Below are positions 5,561 through 7,503 of a DNA stretch of 7,503 bases, in pieces. The notes beneath the pieces were generated by a model. That model saw only the letters and a list, made by a program, of their open reading frames with translations, did no database searches and was not told the origin of the DNA. Location of the stretch: assembly GCA_937920105.1 (NCBI GenBank), contig CALETH010000095.1, positions 1 through 7,503 of the forward strand. The letters are read 5' to 3'. The number at the start of each line of letters is the position of its first letter. Position 1 is the first letter of the stretch. The position numbers and the translations under genes are program-made. This DNA is from an uncultured Bacteroidota bacterium. Its GTDB lineage: Bacteria; Bacteroidota; Ignavibacteria; UBA10030; UBA8401.

Positions 5561-7417
5561 ATGCAAAATACTTCCCAAAAAATATCTCTTGCCGTTGATG
5601 ATATTTCTTTGATGGATAAGTTGGAACATCTGCCAACAAGTTCAGGGGTGTATCAATTCAAAAATTCCGAAAAAAAAATTCTTTATATCGGAAAAGCCGT
5701 CAATCTTCGCAACCGCGTACGACAATATTTTCACAAATCTCGTTCACTTGAACCACGCATTGTATCAATGCTTGCAAAAACTTCTGATGTGGAAATTATC
5801 ACCACAGATTCCGAAGTAGAAGCACTTATCCTTGAAGCCAATCTCGTTAAACATCACAAACCACGGTACAATGTTAATTTAAAAGATGATAAATCATATC
5901 CATACATTGTTATCACCAATGAACCATATCCACGAGTGTTTGTAACGCGAAAAATTTATAAAAACAGTTCACGATATTTTGGTCCTTACACCGATGTTTC
6001 TTCTGTACGAGCGGCGTTGAAAATTGTGCGAGATATTTTTAAAATCCGCAGTTGTAATTTTTTTATTGATGAAGAATTTATTCGTAAGAAAAAAACACGT
6101 GTATGTTTAGATTATCACATTAAAAAATGTGATGGGCCTTGTGAAGGATTAATTTCTCAAGAACGTTATACGGCAATGATAGAAAATGTTGCACAAGTGT
6201 TGCAAGGAAAAACGCAATCTGTACTTTCTATCATAGAAAAACAGATGAGAGAAGCCGCAACGGCATTACGTTTTGAAGAAGCTGCAACGTTGCGAGACCA
6301 AATTCGCATTTTAGAAATCTATTCTCAAAAACAAAAAGTCATAGATGTTGCGTTGAATGATAGAGATATTATTGCTATTGCAACAGAAGATGATGATGCT
6401 TGCGGAATTATTTTTAAAATTCGTGAAGGAAAATTACTAGGAAGACAACATTATTATTTAAGTAATGTAGAAGGGAAAAGTGAACAAGAAATTATTGCTG
6501 CACTTTTACAACAATATTATGTTGATGTCATAGATATTCCATCGAAAATTATTTTGCCAATAATGTTAGAAGAAAAAAATCTTCTTGAACGGTGGTTAAG
6601 TGAAAAAAAAGAAAACGGCGTAGAATTTGTAACTCCAACAGAAGGAGAGTTGCAAAAATTAGTAAGTATGGGTGGAAAAAACGCTCGCTATTTGTTGGAT
6701 GAATTGAAATTGCAACGTATGAAGCAAAAGGAAATTATTCCTAATGTAGTGCAATCATTGCAACGAGATTTGCGATTGAAAAAACCGCCACGCAGAATAG
6801 AGTGTTTTGATATTTCGCATTTTCAAGGAACAGAAACTGTTGCTTCTATGGTTGTATTTGTTGATGGAAAAGCAAAAAAAAGTGAATATCGAAAATTTAA
6901 AATAGAAACTGTTGCTCAAGGTGATGTTGATGATTTTGCAAGCATGCGAGAAGTAATTTTCCGTCGATACAAACGTTTAAAAGAAGAACAAAAAGATTTT
7001 CCTGATTTAATTATTGTAGATGGTGGAAAAGGACAACTTTCCAGTGCGATAGAATCCTTACAAAAATTAGAAATACAAAATCAACCAATTATAAGTTTAG
7101 CAAAACAATTAGAGGAAGTTTTTGTTCCCAATGAAAGTGAAGCAACAATTCTTCCCAAAACATCCTCATCATTAAAACTACTGCAACAAATTCGTGATGA
7201 AGCCCATCGTTTTGCAGTAACATTTCATCGTTCATTGCGAGATAAACGTACATTGCAAACTGAATTGGATTTAATTGAAGGAATTGGAAAAAAACGTGCT
7301 AAAGAATTGTTGGAAGTTTTTGGTTCTGTTCAAGGAGTGAAATTTGCAACTGATGAACAATTACAAGAAGTGGTTGGAGAAAAAATTACTGCGAAGATTC
7401 GTGAATATTTTGGATAG
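5561..7417 (+). CDS. uvrC: Excinuclease ABC subunit C
   Basis: Complete 618-residue UvrC, which makes both incisions around DNA lesions after UvrA/UvrB recognition in nucleotide-excision repair. Domains in order: an N-terminal GIY-YIG nuclease (about 27-106) with GVY (29-31), LYIGKA (41-46), and likely catalytic Tyr42, Arg52, Glu92 and Asn104; a cysteine cluster Cys165, Cys182, Cys190, Cys194 that in E. coli UvrC holds an Fe-S cluster; a UVR UvrB-binding helix pair (about 218-252); the RNase-H-like nuclease with FDISHFQGTE (416-425, Asp417), IIVDGGKGQL (484-493, Asp487) and DEAHRFA (546-552, His549); and tandem helix-hairpin-helix motifs (about 566-616, LIEGIGKKRAKELL). All key residues are intact. 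The start could be ATG 5561 or Met18 (ATG 5612), since the conserved region begins only at LEHLPTSSGVYQF. It stands alone behind a terminator; no hairpin follows it in the remaining 86 bases. Confidence 0.98.
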   Translation: MQNTSQKISLAVDDISLMDKLEHLPTSSGVYQFKNSEKKILYIGKAVNLRNRVRQYFHKSRSLEPRIVSMLAKTSDVEIITTDSEVEALILEANLVKHHKPRYNVNLKDDKSYPYIVITNEPYPRVFVTRKIYKNSSRYFGPYTDVSSVRAALKIVRDIFKIRSCNFFIDEEFIRKKKTRVCLDYHIKKCDGPCEGLISQERYTAMIENVAQVLQGKTQSVLSIIEKQMREAATALRFEEAATLRDQIRILEIYSQKQKVIDVALNDRDIIAIATEDDDACGIIFKIREGKLLGRQHYYLSNVEGKSEQEIIAALLQQYYVDVIDIPSKIILPIMLEEKNLLERWLSEKKENGVEFVTPTEGELQKLVSMGGKNARYLLDELKLQRMKQKEIIPNVVQSLQRDLRLKKPPRRIECFDISHFQGTETVASMVVFVDGKAKKSEYRKFKIETVAQGDVDDFASMREVIFRRYKRLKEEQKDFPDLIIVDGGKGQLSSAIESLQKLEIQNQPIISLAKQLEEVFVPNESEATILPKTSSSLKLLQQIRDEAHRFAVTFHRSLRDKRTLQTELDLIEGIGKKRAKELLEVFGSVQGVKFATDEQLQEVVGEKITAKIREYFG

Positions 7418-7458
7418 CAGTACGCCGCTTTAATAAAAACCATATTCATTTTAGGGGC

Positions 7459-7488
7459 TTGACTAGTTACTACCTTGATTTTTGTAAA
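7459..7488 (+). promoter_or_regulatory. Possible promoter for a gene beyond the window
   Basis: TTGACT (7459-7464) is a good sigma-70 type -35 box. With an 18-bp spacer it is followed by TGTAAA (7483-7488), a weak 4-of-6 match to TATAAT. No coding sequence occupies 7418-7503. The downstream gene is outside the window, so the direction is unconfirmed. Confidence 0.3.
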
Positions 7489-7503
7489 AAAAGTTGAAGA
7501 AAG

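Overview
The window is an AT-rich bacterial chromosome segment with every supported gene on the + strand. Three things point to the Bacteroidota/Chlorobi/Ignavibacteria (FCB) side of the tree, possibly an uncultured relative such as Kapabacteria. Start codons are preceded by A/T-rich sequence and almost never by a Shine-Dalgarno motif. UvrC carries the cysteine spacing I associate with Bacteroidetes and Chlorobi UvrC (C-x16-C-x7-C-x3-C). The intergenic gaps hold short CAGTAATCAGT-type and ATTGCGAG-type repeats of the sort scattered through such genomes. The phylum is an inference; no rRNA or tRNA is present to fix it.

Layout. Positions 1-51 are a branched rho-independent terminator that closes an upstream gene outside the window. 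Positions 52-211 are AT-rich and hold no gene. Positions 212-2761 are four tightly packed genes: an exported protein of unknown function, a small outer-membrane/beta-barrel-like protein starting at TTG, a SUKH (SMI1/KNR4) domain protein, and an alpha/beta-hydrolase lipoprotein. Positions 2762-2882 are a repeat-filled gap. Positions 2883-5476 are three genes separated by only 2-3 bp: DUF1015, an EamA/DMT transporter and methylmalonyl-CoA epimerase. A second terminator (5516-5543) follows, and then complete uvrC (5561-7417). The last 86 bases are intergenic with a possible promoter for the next gene.

How they fit together. The first cluster looks like an envelope cluster, since three of its four products carry export signals. 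The SUKH gene inside it is clearly AT-richer and looks like an addition. The second cluster is metabolic, with a possible serine/amino-acid link for DUF1015, a metabolite exporter or importer, and the propionate/methylmalonyl-CoA epimerase. uvrC is the housekeeping nucleotide-excision-repair incision nuclease, apparently transcribed on its own. I see no CRISPR, transposase, phage or toxin gene. The most notable non-coding feature is that the three-gene metabolic cassette is bracketed by two identical 19-nt direct repeats, each of which contains the stop codon of the gene before it.
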